This document shows, one piece after another, positions 27,027-36,284 of a stretch of DNA of 64,000 bases (within the stretch, counting starts at the first letter, position 1; every line of letters starts with the position of its first letter). The notes under the pieces were generated by a model, which was not told the origin of the DNA, did not search any database, and was given only the letters and a program-made list of their open reading frames with translations. A program made the translations under genes and the position numbers. This stretch comes from Hymenobacter sp. PAMC 26628 (lineage in GTDB: Bacteria; Bacteroidota; Bacteroidia; Cytophagales; Hymenobacteraceae), in NCBI RefSeq assembly GCF_001562275.1, contig NZ_CP014304.1, forward strand, positions 3,534,001 to 3,598,000. Reading direction: 5' to 3'.

Positions 27027-27707
27027 ATGCAGCTTACCTACCTGGGCCACTCGGCCTTCCTGGCCACCATCGGCACCACCCGCGTCCTGTTCGACCCCTT
27101 CATCCGCCCCAACCCGCTGGCTAAGGACGTTGACGTGGACGCCATTGAGGCCGACTACATCCTGCTCTCGCACGCCCACGGCGACCACATTGCCGACGCC
27201 GAGGAAATTGCCAAGCGCACCGGGGCCCCTATTTTGGCCATTGCCGAAGTGGCTGGCTACTTTGGCGCCAAAGGCCTGGAGGTCATCGGCACCAACCTTG
27301 GCGGCAAGGTAGCGCTGCCCTTCGGCACGGTGCATTGCGTGGCCGCGGCCCACTCCAGCTCGTTCCCCGACGGCTCTTACGGCGGCGTGCCCATGGGCTT
27401 CGTTATCACGCCCACCGAGGGCCCCACGTTCTACTTCGCCGGCGATACAGCCCTGACCTACGACCTCAAACTCATCGGCGAGCGGCATAAGTTGGATTTC
27501 GCCTTGCTGCCCATCGGCGACCACTACACCATGGGCCTCACCGACGCGCTGGTGGCGGCTGACTGGGTGGGGGCCCAAAAAATCGTTGGCATGCACTACG
27601 ACACGTTCCCGCCGCTGGTCATCGACCACGCCGCGTCCGTGGCCCAGGCCCAGGCTGCGGGCAAAGAGCTGCACTTGCTAAAAATCGGCGAAACGGTAAC
27701 CCTGTAG
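27027..27707 (+). CDS. UPF0173 metal-dependent hydrolase (MBL fold)
   Basis: A 226-residue metallo-beta-lactamase-fold protein. MQLTYLGHSAFL and LLSHAHGDHIADA carry the HxHxDH metal site; further ligands are in HSSSFPDG, FYFAGDTAL and HYDTFPP. The order and length fit the UPF0173/YtkL hydrolases. The substrate is unknown. It has its own terminator. Confidence 0.93.
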   Translation: MQLTYLGHSAFLATIGTTRVLFDPFIRPNPLAKDVDVDAIEADYILLSHAHGDHIADAEEIAKRTGAPILAIAEVAGYFGAKGLEVIGTNLGGKVALPFGTVHCVAAAHSSSFPDGSYGGVPMGFVITPTEGPTFYFAGDTALTYDLKLIGERHKLDFALLPIGDHYTMGLTDALVAADWVGAQKIVGMHYDTFPPLVIDHAASVAQAQAAGKELHLLKIGETVTL

Positions 27708-27742
27708 CCACCGGGGCCCTGGGGCCCTAAAAATTCCCGTGC

Positions 27743-27786
27743 CGGATTCGCCGGGCCCGCCCGGGCTTGGCGAATCCGTTTTTTTT
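27743..27786 (+). terminator. Terminator after the UPF0173 gene
   Basis: GGATTCGCC and GGCGAATCC arms flank a GC-rich loop and are followed by a run of about eight T. Confidence 0.85.
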
Positions 27787-27896
27787 AGCCTTATTTTGTG
27801 GAAGGGGAAGCCGGGCCGGCCGGGCCGGCTTTGCTAGCCTCGTTGGCTTATTTCTATCTTTCCAGCCCCGGCCGCCCCCGTATTCCGTTACTTCTC

Positions 27897-28706
27897 ATGG
27901 GAAAAATTATCGCGGTAGCTAACCAGAAAGGCGGCGTGGGCAAAACCACTTCGGCCATCAACCTGGCGGCCTCGCTGGCCGCCCTCGACTACCGGACCCT
28001 GCTCGTGGACGCCGACCCGCAGGCCAACGCCACCTCGGGCGTGGGCTACGACCCCAAGGACATCCAGCACAGCATTTACGAGTGCATGGTCGACGGCATC
28101 AACGCCCGCGACATCATCCTGAGCACCAATATCCTGCCCCAGCTCGACCTCATGCCCTCCCACATCGATTTGGTGGGCGCCGAGGTGGAGATGATCAACT
28201 TGCCCAACCGCGAGGCCAAGATGAAAGAGGCCCTGCGCCCGCTGGCTGAGGAGTACGACTTCATCATCATCGACTGCTCGCCCTCGCTGGGCCTCATCAC
28301 CGTGAACGCCCTCACGGCGGCCCACTCGGTCATCATCCCGGTGCAGTGCGAGTACTTCGCCCTGGAAGGCTTGGGTAAACTACTGAACACCATCAAAATC
28401 ATCCAGAGCCGCCTGAATACGGAACTGGAAATTGAGGGCATCCTGCTCACGATGTACGACGTGCGCCTGCGCCTGAGCAACCAAGTGGTGGAGGAAGTGC
28501 GCATGCACTTCCAGCAGTTAGCCTTCGACACCATCATCCCGCGCAACGTGAAGCTGAGCGAGGCCCCCAGCTTCGGCATCCCCGCCATCATGCACGATGC
28601 CGAGAGCAAAGGCGCCATCAGCTACCTCAACCTGGCCCGCGAAATCGTGGAGAAGAACAGCGTAGAAGCCCGCCCTGAAGCCGAAGCCGCCGACGAAGCC
28701 GCGTAA
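27897..28706 (+). CDS. parA: Chromosome-partitioning ATPase ParA/Soj
   Basis: A 269-residue protein from the ATG of [18 protein letters not shown]. The deviant Walker A KGGVGKTT is at residues 11-18; DADPQANAT and DCSPSLGL follow. The upstream start at 27798 adds a non-homologous leader and is rejected. It forms a DNA-bound ATP gradient that moves ParB-parS complexes. It heads a block ending with lepB, but two small genes separate it from parB here. Confidence 0.96.
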   Translation: MGKIIAVANQKGGVGKTTSAINLAASLAALDYRTLLVDADPQANATSGVGYDPKDIQHSIYECMVDGINARDIILSTNILPQLDLMPSHIDLVGAEVEMINLPNREAKMKEALRPLAEEYDFIIIDCSPSLGLITVNALTAAHSVIIPVQCEYFALEGLGKLLNTIKIIQSRLNTELEIEGILLTMYDVRLRLSNQVVEEVRMHFQQLAFDTIIPRNVKLSEAPSFGIPAIMHDAESKGAISYLNLAREIVEKNSVEARPEAEAADEAA

Positions 28707-28729
28707 GCTTCCCTAGCAGGTTTTTAGTT

Positions 28730-29101
28730 GTGAACAGCGAAATCGTCCCAAACCCACCATTTGTCGACTCGTTGCAGAGCCACAGGGCAGATGCTTGGGA
28801 ACTTGTAAAACAGCAGTTACTCGTTGGCACCATTCTTACTGGGAAAATCTACTATCGTGCGCCTTACGGCGTCTTTTTTGACGCTGGCGTAGGATTTCCC
28901 GTGCTGATTGAAGTGCCTGAGTTTGGCAAACCAGAAGGCGGCATGGTATTTTCAGAAGATTACCCGGCACTCGGCAGTTTAATTAGCGGTGAAATAGCTG
29001 GATTTAGGGACGAAATGCGGCAGATAGTGGTGGTAAAAATTGGCAACCTCCTTTTTTATCAGCAGCTCAGCCGCACAATGGGCCTCGACGAGACATTATA
29101 A
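28730..29101 (+). CDS. Small S1-like (OB-fold) protein
   Basis: A 123-residue protein with a GTG start. TGKIYYRAPYGVFFDAGVGFPVLIEV (about residues 37-62) resembles an S1 RNA-binding motif. Base composition is lower in GC than in parA and parB. It could bind RNA. Its place between parA and parB is not typical of the conserved block. No named family is recognised. Confidence 0.65.
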   Translation: MNSEIVPNPPFVDSLQSHRADAWELVKQQLLVGTILTGKIYYRAPYGVFFDAGVGFPVLIEVPEFGKPEGGMVFSEDYPALGSLISGEIAGFRDEMRQIVVVKIGNLLFYQQLSRTMGLDETL

Positions 29102-29120
29102 ACCCTCCGTGCTGAAAGCC

Positions 29121-29333
29121 ATGTATTCTTCATCGGCTCACCCGCTTATCAGTATTGACCCCGAAGTCCGTTTTGGGCGGGCGTGTATTGTTGGAACCCG
29201 GATCAGCGTGGAGGATGTGTTGGGCTGGTTGGGTAATGGTATGAGTGTAGAAGAAGTGCTGAGGGATTTCCCACAGTTGACGGAAGAACAAGTCCGGGCT
29301 TGCTTGCGCTATGCCGCCAACCACCGGGCCTAA
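29121..29333 (+). CDS. DUF433 family protein (VapB45-like antitoxin)
   Basis: A 70-residue protein from the ATG of MYSSSAHPLISIDPEVRFG. It carries the DUF433 signature: ISIDPEVRFGRACIVGTRISVEDVLGWLGNGMSVEEVLRDFPQLTEEQVRACLRYA. Such proteins are usually antitoxins next to a PIN-like DUF5615 toxin. No toxin gene is adjacent; parB follows. It may be an orphan antitoxin or a regulator. Confidence 0.85.
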   Translation: MYSSSAHPLISIDPEVRFGRACIVGTRISVEDVLGWLGNGMSVEEVLRDFPQLTEEQVRACLRYAANHRA

Positions 29334-29412
29334 AATCCCCGGCTTGCGCTTCGCCCTACTATCCGTAATTTTGAACTTGCTGCTGCCGCCATTTTCCGCA
29401 GGAGCTGCCGCG

Positions 29413-30381
29413 ATGACCGTAGACAAGAACGACGATAAAGCTCCCATCAACCCGCTGTTGCCGCAGCCCAAGCGCAAGATGAGTGGCCTGGGCCGGGGCC
29501 TCAACGCCCTGATTGAGGGCAGCTACGAGAAAAAAGGCGACCGGGAGCGCATCGTGGTGCCCCACCCGGCCAACTCGGTGGGCCTGATTCCGGTGGAGCA
29601 AATCGAGGCCAACCCCTACCAGCCGCGCACACATTTCGACCAGGAGGCCCTGGCCGAACTCGCCGATAGCATCAAAATCCAGGGCATCATTCAGCCCGTG
29701 ACGGTGCGCCAGCTGGGGCCCAACACCTACCAGCTCATCAGCGGCGAACGGCGCTTGCAGGCCTCCAAGCTGGCGGGGCTCGACGCCATTCCGGCCTACA
29801 TCCGCAAGGCCGACGACCAGCAGATGCTGGAAATGGCGCTGATTGAGAACATCCAGCGCGAAAACCTTAACGCCATCGAAATCGCCCTCAGCTACCAGCG
29901 CCTGCTGAGCGAGTGCGCCCTGCGCCAGGAAGAGCTGGGCGAGCGGGTGGGCAAAAACCGCTCGACCGTAACCAACTACCTGCGCCTGCTGAAGCTGCCG
30001 CCCGACGTGCAGGTGGGCCTGCGCGACGCTGAAATTACCATGGGCCATGCCCGGGCCCTGGTCAGCATCGAAGACCCTAAGCAGCAAGTGGCGCTGTACC
30101 GCCGCATCGTGGCCGAGGAGCTGTCGGTGCGCCGCGTGGAGGAGCTGGTGCGCAACGGCTTCGGTCGCACGCCGGCCGAGGGCCCCGCTGGCGCCACCCG
30201 CCCGGCGGCCGAGCCGGTGGTGCCCGTGGCCGAGCTGCGCCGCACCGAGCGCCACCTCACCGACCGCTTTGGCTCGCGGGTACAGGTGCGCCCGGGCCCC
30301 AAGGGCAGCGGCGAAATTAAAATTGCCTTCGATTCGGTAGAGGACATGCAACGCATTCTGCACATTCTGCACCCGGCTTAG
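29413..30381 (+). CDS. parB: Chromosome-partitioning protein ParB
   Basis: A 322-residue protein from the ATG of MTVDKNDDKAPINP; the longer ORF begins in the DUF433 gene. It has SGLGRGLNALI, LIPVEQIEANPYQPR, the CTP-binding GERRLQASKLAG patch, ENIQRENLNAIE, and a helix-turn-helix with GKNRSTVTNYLRLLKLP. It binds parS and slides as a CTP clamp. No parS was confidently seen in the window. Downstream genes are close and same-strand. Confidence 0.96.
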   Translation: MTVDKNDDKAPINPLLPQPKRKMSGLGRGLNALIEGSYEKKGDRERIVVPHPANSVGLIPVEQIEANPYQPRTHFDQEALAELADSIKIQGIIQPVTVRQLGPNTYQLISGERRLQASKLAGLDAIPAYIRKADDQQMLEMALIENIQRENLNAIEIALSYQRLLSECALRQEELGERVGKNRSTVTNYLRLLKLPPDVQVGLRDAEITMGHARALVSIEDPKQQVALYRRIVAEELSVRRVEELVRNGFGRTPAEGPAGATRPAAEPVVPVAELRRTERHLTDRFGSRVQVRPGPKGSGEIKIAFDSVEDMQRILHILHPA

Positions 30382-30413
30382 TGAGGTTTCCTTTCACTGC
30401 TAGTCTGTTGGTT

Positions 30414-31139
30414 ATGAACACGTCTTTGCTGCGGTTCGCGGCGTTGCTGCTGCTAGTGCTGGGCGCCGCGTGGGGCCCCCGGGCCGCCCGGGCCCAGGTA
30501 CTCGACCCTACCAACCCCAACGTCGTCAACCCCGCCGCGCCGCCCGTGGTGCGCCCCGACACGGCCCGCATCCGCAAGCCCACGCTGGCCGACAAGCGCA
30601 AGAAAAACGCCGAGGACTCGCTGCGCCGCACCGAAACTTTATTCGGCATGCGCGTGACGCCACCGGCCAAGGCCGGCTACCTGGCGCTGGTGCCCGGCCT
30701 GGGCCAGATTTATAACCGCCGCTGGTGGAAGCTGCCGCTGGTGTACGCGGGCCTGGGCACGGTGGCCGGCATCCTGATTTTTGAGCAGCAGGCTTTGACG
30801 GAGTACAGCAACGCCAGCAATTTGCTGCAAACCGATTCGGCGGTTCGCGCCAAACCGTTTCCCAACGCTGCCCTAGGGCCCCGGGCCGGCAAGGAAATCA
30901 GCGCCGATGCCATCCAGAACGGCATCGTGTTTTACCGCCACTACCGCGACGGGTTCATCTTCTACACCGGCATCGTGTACGGCCTGCAGGTGCTCGACGC
31001 CATCGTGGATGCGCACCTGAAAACCTTCGACGTGGGCGACGACCTTACCCTGCACTGGCAGCCCACCATGCTGTGGGCCCCCGGGGCCCCGGGCGTCCCG
31101 GTGGTGCCGGGCGTGGCCGTGGCCCTGCATTTCAAGTAA
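30414..31139 (+). CDS. DUF5683 domain protein
   Basis: A 241-residue protein from the ATG of MNTSLLRFAALLLLVLG, a signal peptide; a GTG overlapping the parB stop would add 11 residues. The middle carries PAKAGYLALVPGLGQIYNRRWWKLPLVYAGLGTVAG and VYGLQVLDAIVDAHLKTFDV, the hallmark of DUF5683 in Bacteroidota. It probably sits in the envelope. The family has no known function but is commonly between parB and dapB. Confidence 0.88.
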   Translation: MNTSLLRFAALLLLVLGAAWGPRAARAQVLDPTNPNVVNPAAPPVVRPDTARIRKPTLADKRKKNAEDSLRRTETLFGMRVTPPAKAGYLALVPGLGQIYNRRWWKLPLVYAGLGTVAGILIFEQQALTEYSNASNLLQTDSAVRAKPFPNAALGPRAGKEISADAIQNGIVFYRHYRDGFIFYTGIVYGLQVLDAIVDAHLKTFDVGDDLTLHWQPTMLWAPGAPGVPVVPGVAVALHFK

Positions 31140-31147
31140 CTTTTCGC

Positions 31148-31870
31148 ATGAACATCCTCCTCATCGGCTACGGCAAAATGGGCCGCACGCTAGAAGCCCT
31201 GGCCACCGGCCGCGGCCACCGCATCGCGGGCATCGTGGACCCCGGCCAGCCCGACGGCCCGGCCATCGCCGACTTCACGGCCGCCACCGCCGACGTGGCC
31301 ATCGAATTCACCCGGCCCGACGCGGCCTTTGCCAACGTGGCGGCCTGCCTGCGCCAGGGCATCCCTGTAGTCTGCGGCTCGACGGGCTGGCTGGCCCGCT
31401 GGGACGAGGCCGGGGCCCTAGCTAGTGAGTTGGGCGGCAGCCTCTTCTACGCCTCCAACTACAGCGTGGGCGTGAACCTGTTCTTCCACTTCAACGAGTA
31501 CATCGCCGCCAAAATGCACCAGTTTGGAGGCTACGACGTGGCGGTGCGCGAAATCCACCACACCCAGAAGCTCGACGCGCCCAGCGGCACCGCCGTCACG
31601 GCCGCCGAGGGCATCCTGGCCCACTTCCCGGCCAAAACCAGCTGGCGCAACGCCCCCGCCGAGGGCCCCGCCGAGCTGGCCGTCATCAGCGAGCGCACAG
31701 CCGACGTGGTGGGCACGCACGTGGTGACCTACACCTCCGACGTGGACACGCTGGTGCTCTCGCACGAGGCGCATTCGCGGGCCGGTTTTGCCCAGGGGGC
31801 CCTGCTCGCAGCCGAGTGGCTACCGGGCCGCCCGGGCGTATTCGGTATGAAGGAGCTGCTGGGCCTCTAG
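31148..31870 (+). CDS. dapB: 4-hydroxy-tetrahydrodipicolinate reductase
   Basis: A 240-residue protein from the ATG of MNILLIGYGKMGRTL, the nucleotide-binding loop. EIHHTQKLDAPSGTAVTAAEG is the DapB signature with the substrate-binding and catalytic His/Lys. It reduces the dihydrodipicolinate precursor in lysine and diaminopimelate synthesis. The start lies 8 bases after the DUF5683 stop. Confidence 0.97.
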   Translation: MNILLIGYGKMGRTLEALATGRGHRIAGIVDPGQPDGPAIADFTAATADVAIEFTRPDAAFANVAACLRQGIPVVCGSTGWLARWDEAGALASELGGSLFYASNYSVGVNLFFHFNEYIAAKMHQFGGYDVAVREIHHTQKLDAPSGTAVTAAEGILAHFPAKTSWRNAPAEGPAELAVISERTADVVGTHVVTYTSDVDTLVLSHEAHSRAGFAQGALLAAEWLPGRPGVFGMKELLGL

Positions 31871-31979
31871 GGCCCCGGGTGTGCAAGCTGGCGCGGGCGT
31901 CGTTAGCTTGCGGCTGCTTTCTGATTGTTTTAATTTACTTCTGCCCCCGAGCGCCGGCTGCGGCCCGCGCCCCTGCCCT

Positions 31980-33164
31980 ATGGCCCTCTTCAAAACCAAG
32001 CCCTATGGCGCCAACGCGGCGCCCACCAAACCCAAGAGCAAAACCCGCGAGTGGACCGATTCGCTGGTGTTTGCCATCGTGGCGGCCACCCTCATCCGTT
32101 GGGCCACCTTCGAGGCCTACACCATCCCCACGCCCAGCATGGAGGACACGCTACTGGTGGGTGACTACCTGTTCGTGAGCAAGTTGCACTACGGCACCAT
32201 CACGCCGCAGACGCCGCTGCAAATTCCGCTCACGCACCAGACGGACCCGATTTTTCACCTGAAAAGCTACTCCGACCTCATCCAGCTGCCCACGTTCCGC
32301 TTCCCGGGCTTCTCGGAAATTAAGCGCAACGACGTGGTGGTGTTCCACGTCCCGTTTGAGTTGGAGTACCCCGCCGACCTGCGCACCAACTACATCAAGC
32401 GCTGCGTGGCCATCGCCGGCGACAAGCTCGAAATCAAGGACCACCAGCTGTACATCAACGGCCAGGCGGCTCCCAACCCCGCCGGCTTGCAGAGCAAGTA
32501 CTTCATCCGCATTCCCGAGGCCAACGACGAGGTAGTGGCCGCCTTCCGTGCTCAGCGCGTGGTAGACTACCAGCAGCCTAACGGCGACCCGGTGCTGAGC
32601 GAAGTGCCCGGCTACGGCCTGGGCTACGAGGTGGACTGCACGCCCGCGGTGGCCGCGTACTTCAAGCAGCAGCCCTACGTGAAGGAAGTCATCGCCGAAA
32701 CCATCCCGGCCGGTCAGCCCGAAATCAACCAAGCGGTGTTCCCCGACAACCCCGACTACCCGACGACCCTTAACTTTCCCGGGGCCCCCGGCCTGCACCA
32801 CTGGAACAAGGACAACTACGGCCCCATCGCGCTACCCAAAAAAGGCGAAACCGTGGAGCTGACGGCCGACAACGTACCGCTTTACTACAAAATCATCCTG
32901 CGCTACGAGCACAACGCAGGCATTACGATGCAGGGCGGCGTGATTTTGCAGAACGGCAAGCCGCTGAAAACCTACACGTTCAAGCAGAACTACTACTTCA
33001 TGATGGGCGACAACCGCCACGATTCGCTCGACTCGCGCTTCTGGGGCTTCGTGCCCGAAGACCACGTGGTGGGCAAAGCCGTACTTATCTGGCTCTCCGT
33101 GGACCCCTACGCCGACTTCCTGCACAAAGTGCGCTGGAGCCGTTTGTTTCACACCATTAACTAA
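31980..33164 (+). CDS. lepB: Signal peptidase I
   Basis: A 394-residue protein from the ATG of MALFKTKPYGAN. A membrane segment (about 27-45) precedes the catalytic S53 in YTIPTPSMEDTLLVGD; the lysine is K140 in YIKRCVAIAGD; MGDNRHDSLDSRFWGFV is the third conserved box. A long insert between K140 and the last box makes it larger than the E. coli enzyme, as is common in this phylum. It removes signal peptides at the membrane. It ends the parA-to-lepB block. Confidence 0.96.
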   Translation: MALFKTKPYGANAAPTKPKSKTREWTDSLVFAIVAATLIRWATFEAYTIPTPSMEDTLLVGDYLFVSKLHYGTITPQTPLQIPLTHQTDPIFHLKSYSDLIQLPTFRFPGFSEIKRNDVVVFHVPFELEYPADLRTNYIKRCVAIAGDKLEIKDHQLYINGQAAPNPAGLQSKYFIRIPEANDEVVAAFRAQRVVDYQQPNGDPVLSEVPGYGLGYEVDCTPAVAAYFKQQPYVKEVIAETIPAGQPEINQAVFPDNPDYPTTLNFPGAPGLHHWNKDNYGPIALPKKGETVELTADNVPLYYKIILRYEHNAGITMQGGVILQNGKPLKTYTFKQNYYFMMGDNRHDSLDSRFWGFVPEDHVVGKAVLIWLSVDPYADFLHKVRWSRLFHTIN

Positions 33165-33177
33165 GCAAGGTTAATAG

Positions 33178-33290
33178 CAAAGAAGAACGTCATGCTGAGC
33201 GCAGCCGAAGCATCTCTCTCGCTTACTAGTCAACTGATTTAGTGGGCGGGAGAGATGCTTCGGCTGCGCTCAGCATGACGTTCTTCTTTG
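33178..33290. repeat. GTCATGCTGAGC palindromic element, copy 1 (perfect 41-bp arms)
   Basis: Arms at 33178-33218 and 33250-33290 are exact reverse complements around a 31-base centre. The core GTCATGCTGAGCGCAGCCGA… recurs at 45710, 53763, 59999 and 61469. This copy lies between convergent lepB and ung and may double as their terminator. Confidence 0.92.
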
Positions 33291-33302
33291 ACTTAAATTG
33301 AA

Positions 33303-33965
33303 TTACCAGTTGATGGGCTCCAGGCCTTGGTTTTCGAGCCAGGCGTTGGTTTTGCTGAACGGCTTGCTGCCGAAAAAACCTTTGTCGGCGGCGTAGGGCG
33401 AGGGATGTACCGACTTCAACACCAAGTGTTTGCCTGCGTCGATTAACTCTGCCTTCTTGCCCGCGTAGGCTCCCCAGAGGATGAACACTACGTGCTCGCG
33501 GCCCTCCGATACTTTGCGGATAACAGCGTCGGTGAAGTCCTCCCAGCCTTTTTTCTGGTGCGAGCCCGGCTCGGCGGCGCGTACCGTGAGGGTGGCGTTG
33601 AGCAGCAGCACGCCCTGCTGGGCCCAGCGGTCGAGGTTGCCGTTGGGGGCCGGCGGCGTGGCGGGCAGGTCACTTTGCAGCTCCTTGAAGATGTTGTGCA
33701 GCGAGGGCGGCGTGCGCTGCCCGTCGGCCACCGAAAACGAGAGGCCGTGGGCCTGCCCCCGACCGTGGTACGGGTCCTGGCCCAGGATCACGACCTTCAC
33801 CTGATCAAACGGGCAGGCGTCGAAGGCGTGGAAAATTTGGGGCCCCGGCGGGTACACGGTGGCGGTGGCATACTCCCCCTTCACGAAGGCGATGAGGTGC
33901 TGGAAATAGGGCTTGGCAAACTCATCGGCCAGCACGGGCTGCCAGCTCGCGGCTATTTTTACCAT
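33303..33965 (-). CDS. ung: Uracil-DNA glycosylase
   Basis: A 220-residue protein from the ATG of MVKIAASWQP. The water-activating motif GQDPYHGRGQAHGLSFSV (D64) and the second motif HPSPYAADKGFFGSKPFSKTN identify family 1 UNG. It removes uracil from DNA in base-excision repair. The ORF start 20 codons earlier has no family support. Confidence 0.97.
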   Translation of the reverse strand: MVKIAASWQPVLADEFAKPYFQHLIAFVKGEYATATVYPPGPQIFHAFDACPFDQVKVVILGQDPYHGRGQAHGLSFSVADGQRTPPSLHNIFKELQSDLPATPPAPNGNLDRWAQQGVLLLNATLTVRAAEPGSHQKKGWEDFTDAVIRKVSEGREHVVFILWGAYAGKKAELIDAGKHLVLKSVHPSPYAADKGFFGSKPFSKTNAWLENQGLEPINW

Positions 33966-34073
33966 GGGTAAGGAAGATATTGCGAAATGTTTCCGACCTT
34001 GGAAAGCATCTTCGGCGTAAACCAATCGGCGCGGGCCGCTGTTAAATTCTCAGCTTTATTGACCGATTCTTTT

Positions 34074-34460
34074 ATGCCTACCACCACTACGCAGGGTGTG
34101 ACCGTTTCGGTTACGACGAATTACCTGCCCGATTATTCCAGCCCTACGCAGGAGCACTTCGTATTCGCCTATAAAATTACAATTCGCAACAACAGCGAGT
34201 TCACCGTGAAGCTGTTGCGGCGCCACTGGCACATCCACGACGCCAACAGCCCCGTGCGCGAGGTGGAGGGCGAAGGCGTGGTGGGCCGCCAGCCCGTGCT
34301 AGAGCCCGGCCAGTCGCACCACTACATGAGCGGTTGCAACCTCAAATCGGGCGTGGGCAAGATGCGCGGCACTTACCTGATGGAGCGCGTGGCCAACGGC
34401 CAGGAGTTCAGCGTCGAAATCCCCGAGTTCACCCTCATGGTGCCCTTCCGCCTGAACTAA
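34074..34460 (+). CDS. apaG: ApaG protein
   Basis: A 128-residue single-domain protein from the ATG of MPTTTTQGVTVSV. VTTNYLPDYSSPTQEHFVFAYKITIRNNSEFTVKLLRRHWHIHDAN and GVVGRQPVLEPGQSHHYMSGC match ApaG, a fibronectin-III-like fold. The bacterial role is unclear; older annotation links it to Co2+/Mg2+ efflux. Length fits the family. Confidence 0.95.
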   Translation: MPTTTTQGVTVSVTTNYLPDYSSPTQEHFVFAYKITIRNNSEFTVKLLRRHWHIHDANSPVREVEGEGVVGRQPVLEPGQSHHYMSGCNLKSGVGKMRGTYLMERVANGQEFSVEIPEFTLMVPFRLN

Positions 34461-34486
34461 GCCTGGGGCCGTTGGCGAATGGCTTT

Positions 34487-34494
34487 TAGCTTTG
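34487..34494 (+). promoter_or_regulatory. Putative -7 box TAGCTTTG
   Basis: Exact consensus match that overlaps the earliest possible start (TTG 34492) of the following methyltransferase. It therefore supports a later start. Confidence 0.5.
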
Positions 34495-34542
34495 CGGGCG
34501 CCGGTTGGCCTGCATTATTGCCAGTGGCCGCCGGGGCCCCAC

Positions 34543-35322
34543 TTGTTCGAACTCCTTGCTTACCTGAAGTACCGGCTGCGCGCCGGCACTGCCCACGGGC
34601 TGCACTCGCCGTTCGTGTACGGCCTCTACACCACGGTTATTTGCCACGACGGTACGTTTGCCGCCTTCGCCCCCATCGAGGCACGGCGGCGCACGCTGCT
34701 GAGCAGCCCGGATAGCCTCACTGTCACTGATTTGGGAGCCGGCTCGCACACCGGGGCCGGGCAGGTGCGCCGGGTGGCCGCCATTGCCCGCACCGCCGCC
34801 AAGCCGCCGCACCTGGCACAGCTGCTGTTCCGGTTCGTAAACCACTTCCGGCCCGCCACCGTGCTGGAGCTGGGCACCTCGCTGGGCCTTACCACCGCCT
34901 ACCTGGCCGCGGCCGACTCGCGCCACCGCGTCGTCACATTTGAGGGCTGCCCCCACGTGGCCACCGTGGCCCGCGAAACCTTCGCCGCGCTGCACCTGGC
35001 CAACGTTGAGCTCGTGGAGGGCAACCTCGACGCTACCCTGGGCCCCACCCTGGCCGCCCTAGGGGCCCCAGTGGATTTTGTATTTTTCGACGGCAACCAC
35101 CGCCGCGAACCCACGCTGCGCTACTTCGAGCAGTGCCTGGCCAATGCCCACGAAGACAGCGTATTCGTGTTCGACGACATCCACTGGTCGGAGGAAATGG
35201 AGCAGGCCTGGGACGCCATCCGGGCCCACCCGGCCGTCACGGTCACCGTCGACTTGTTCCACATCGGCCTGGTATTCTTCCGCAAAAAGCAGCCCCGCCA
35301 GGATTTTTGGCTGCGGCCCTGA
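34543..35322 (+). CDS. Class I SAM-dependent methyltransferase
   Basis: About 259 residues from a TTG start (LFELLAYLKYRLRA); no ATG is available, and the TTG at 34492 sits on a putative promoter. ATVLELGTSLGLTTAYLAAA is the SAM-binding motif I, VTFEGCPHVATVA follows, and VDFVFFDGNHRREPTLRYFEQCL and VFVFDDIHWSEEMEQAW resemble the O-methyltransferase-like branch. The substrate is unknown. The start is uncertain. Confidence 0.82.
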   Translation: MFELLAYLKYRLRAGTAHGLHSPFVYGLYTTVICHDGTFAAFAPIEARRRTLLSSPDSLTVTDLGAGSHTGAGQVRRVAAIARTAAKPPHLAQLLFRFVNHFRPATVLELGTSLGLTTAYLAAADSRHRVVTFEGCPHVATVARETFAALHLANVELVEGNLDATLGPTLAALGAPVDFVFFDGNHRREPTLRYFEQCLANAHEDSVFVFDDIHWSEEMEQAWDAIRAHPAVTVTVDLFHIGLVFFRKKQPRQDFWLRP

Positions 35323-35414
35323 TTTTCAGCGGCGGCTAGCGCTCGTTGTGGGCGGGAGCCCCGCAGCACCGACTCCCTTGCGGGCGACATGCGCCCGTCA
35401 CCGGGGCCCCCAGG

Positions 35415-36275
35415 CTAAGCATTCAGGCCTTGGGCGCTCACCTCGCCCGTTGGGCGCACGGCGTCGCGCAACCGCGTGAGGCGCTGGAGTAGGCCCTCCA
35501 ACTGGTCGAGGGGCAGCATGTTGGCCCCGTCTGAAAGGGCCTTGGCGGGCGTGGGGTGGGTTTCGATGAACAGGCCGTCGGCGCCCACCGCAATGGCCGC
35601 CTTAGCAATGATTTCAATCAATGCGGGCTGGCCGCCCGTCACGCCGCTGCTTTGGTTGGGCTTTTGCAGGGCGTGGGTCACGTCCATCACCACGGGCACG
35701 CCAAAGCGCTGCATGGCAGGCAGGTTACGGTAATCGACTACCAAATCGGAGTAGCCAAACGAGTTACCGCGCTCGGTTAGGATGACGTTCGGGTTGCCCG
35801 ATTCCTGCACCTTGTCAACGGCAAATTTCATGGCCTCGCCGCTCAGGAACTGGCCTTTTTTGATGTTGACCACCTTGCCCGTTTTGGCCGCGGCGATGAG
35901 CAAATCGGTTTGCCGGCACAGGAACGCCGGAATTTGCAGCACGTCGACGTACTCGGCCGCCATAGCTGCCTCCTCTGATTCGTGGATGTCGGTGACGGTG
36001 GGTACGCCGATTTCGCGCCCCACTTTTTGCAAGATGCGCAGCGCCTGCTCGTCGCCGATGCCGGTGAAGGAATCAAGCCGCGAACGGTTGGCCTTGCGGT
36101 ACGAGCCCTTGAAAATGTACGGAATCTGGAGCTTGTCGGTGAGGTGCTTGATGCGCTCGGCGATGCGCAGGGCCATGTCCTCCCCTTCGATGACGCAGGG
36201 CCCCGCCATTAAAAAAAACTGGCCCGACTGGGTGTGGCGGAAATGCGGAAGCGTGTTGGCGAGGGCGGTGAGCAT
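35415..36275 (-). CDS. kdsA: 3-deoxy-8-phosphooctulonate synthase
   Basis: A 286-residue protein. FFLMAGPCVIEGEDMALRIAE, YIFKGSYRKANRS, TDIHESEEAAMAAEYVDVLQIPAFLCRQTDLL and FIETHPTPAKALSDGANML are characteristic of KdsA. It condenses PEP with arabinose-5-phosphate to give KDO-8-phosphate for lipopolysaccharide. It is 9 bases after the methyltransferase stop on the same strand, so the pair is probably cotranscribed. Confidence 0.97.
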   Translation of the reverse strand: MLTALANTLPHFRHTQSGQFFLMAGPCVIEGEDMALRIAERIKHLTDKLQIPYIFKGSYRKANRSRLDSFTGIGDEQALRILQKVGREIGVPTVTDIHESEEAAMAAEYVDVLQIPAFLCRQTDLLIAAAKTGKVVNIKKGQFLSGEAMKFAVDKVQESGNPNVILTERGNSFGYSDLVVDYRNLPAMQRFGVPVVMDVTHALQKPNQSSGVTGGQPALIEIIAKAAIAVGADGLFIETHPTPAKALSDGANMLPLDQLEGLLQRLTRLRDAVRPTGEVSAQGLNA

Positions 36276-36284
36276 GGGTGGTAA

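Noticed and set aside
32343..32358. parS-like half site TGTTCCACGT inside lepB, close to parAB
   Set aside because: Only one half matches the palindromic parS consensus; the second half does not pair.
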